This document shows, one piece after another, positions 63,672 through 64,000 of a stretch of 64,000 nucleotides of DNA. Each line of letters begins with the position of its first letter. Positions within the stretch are counted from its first letter, which is position 1. The translations under genes were made by a program, and so were the position numbers. The DNA comes from Actinomadura macra NBRC 14102. Its GTDB lineage: Bacteria; Actinomycetota; Actinomycetes; Streptosporangiales; Streptosporangiaceae. The stretch covers positions 1-64,000 of the forward strand of contig NZ_BCQT01000028.1 of NCBI RefSeq assembly GCF_001552215.1, in the 5' to 3' direction. Below the pieces are notes generated by a model. That model was not told where the DNA came from and made no database searches. It saw only the letters and a list, made by a program, of their open reading frames with translations.

Positions 63672-64000
63672 TCAAATGCCCGGTGGGGAGTCGTCGATTT
63701 CGAAGAAGTCGGGCAGCGGCGCGCGCCCGGCGAGCGGCAGCACCCGGATGAGCACCTTGCGGCGGGCGATGCGGGCCTGGGAGACGGCGTCGTTGTAGAA
63801 CCGGCGGGCATAGGCCACCTTCGCGGCGGCCGAGGACAGTTCCTCCAGTACGGCCTTCCCAGCGCCCTCCCCCTTGGCGCTGAGCGTGCTGGTGAACTCG
63901 GGCTGGTCGACGACCGCACGCAGCGCCCGGGACAGGTCGCTCTCGGCGAACTCCCGGTTGTCGGCGTCTGCGGTGCGGGCCTCGTGCGCGGCGGTGGCCA
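63672..64000 (-). CDS. C-terminal fragment of a LemA-like protein
   Basis: The 5' part of this gene is beyond the window. The visible 109 codons translate to a helical segment with AYARRFYNDAVSQARIARRK, which resembles the NxIxxARxxYNxxV helix of LemA proteins, and end in PLPDFFEIDDSPPGI. LemA proteins usually have an N-terminal membrane helix, which would be off-window. It lies 46 bp upstream of the DUF3048 gene on the same strand. The family call is moderate because only the last third is seen. Confidence 0.6.
   Translation of the reverse strand, partial: ATAAHEARTADADNREFAESDLSRALRAVVDQPEFTSTLSAKGEGAGKAVLEELSSAAAKVAYARRFYNDAVSQARIARRKVLIRVLPLAGRAPLPDFFEIDDSPPGI

Overview
The window is GC-rich actinobacterial chromosome. 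The base composition, the frequent GTG and TTG starts, the 4-base stop/start overlaps and the gene order all point to an actinomycete. The order includes argCJBDFRGH next to mpg-tyrS, infC-rpmI-rplT-pheST, alaS-ruvX-mltG-aroE and yebC-ruvCAB-yajC-secDF-apt-relA. I would guess Streptosporangiales, for example an Actinomadura relative, but that is inference. Almost everything is core housekeeping. There is no integrase, IS element, CRISPR array or tRNA gene that I can see.

Layout. Positions 1-409 hold no gene. They carry two strong leftward sigma-A promoters of the kind used for rRNA operons, and the tyrS terminator. From 410 to 11500 a leftward block encodes tyrS, mpg and the arginine pathway (argH, G, R, F, D, B, J, C); a roughly 120-bp hairpin repeat sits after argG and again after argH. 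A short divergent region at 11.5-11.66 kb separates argC from a rightward MarR regulator/ABC exporter operon (11.66-13.96 kb). It is followed by a membrane-anchored solute-binding/VWA protein and an orphan solute-binding protein (14.1-17.3 kb). Next comes a leftward ABC-F gene, then leftward pheT, pheS, a PAS histidine kinase, a STAS protein, a SpoU methyltransferase, rplT, rpmI and infC (17.3-27.3 kb).

From 27.86 kb a small accessory island holds NUDIX and PfkB proteins (rightward), a HIT protein (leftward) and a squalene-cyclase-repeat membrane protein (rightward). Then follow leftward aroE, mltG, ruvX, alaS, two small membrane/coiled-coil proteins, rarA and a PAP2-type enzyme (31.5-39.8 kb). 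A rightward set of DUF6153-like, DUF3105 and DUF305 proteins plus a DinB-like protein (40.0-42.4 kb) is followed by leftward DUF349 and cyclophilin genes. Rightward MBL, hisS and aspS (44.9-48.6 kb) meet a long leftward run: DUF3048 lipoprotein, pdxS, DUF6928-like, pdxT, yebC, an Eis-like acetyltransferase, ruvC, ruvA, ruvB, yajC, secD, secF, apt and relA (48.7-63.6 kb). A LemA-like gene runs off the right edge.

The most unusual signals are regulatory rather than new enzymes. infC appears to start at AUC behind an almost perfect Shine-Dalgarno sequence, and a three-arm transcription attenuator lies just upstream of it. The two arginine-cluster repeats keep the same hairpin although their stem sequences differ. 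Three CCTAA repeats spaced exactly 15 bp apart cross a leaderless marR promoter. The protein sets with least known biology are the VWA/solute-binding pair, the NUDIX-PfkB-HIT-QW-repeat island and the DUF6153/DUF3105/DUF305 group.
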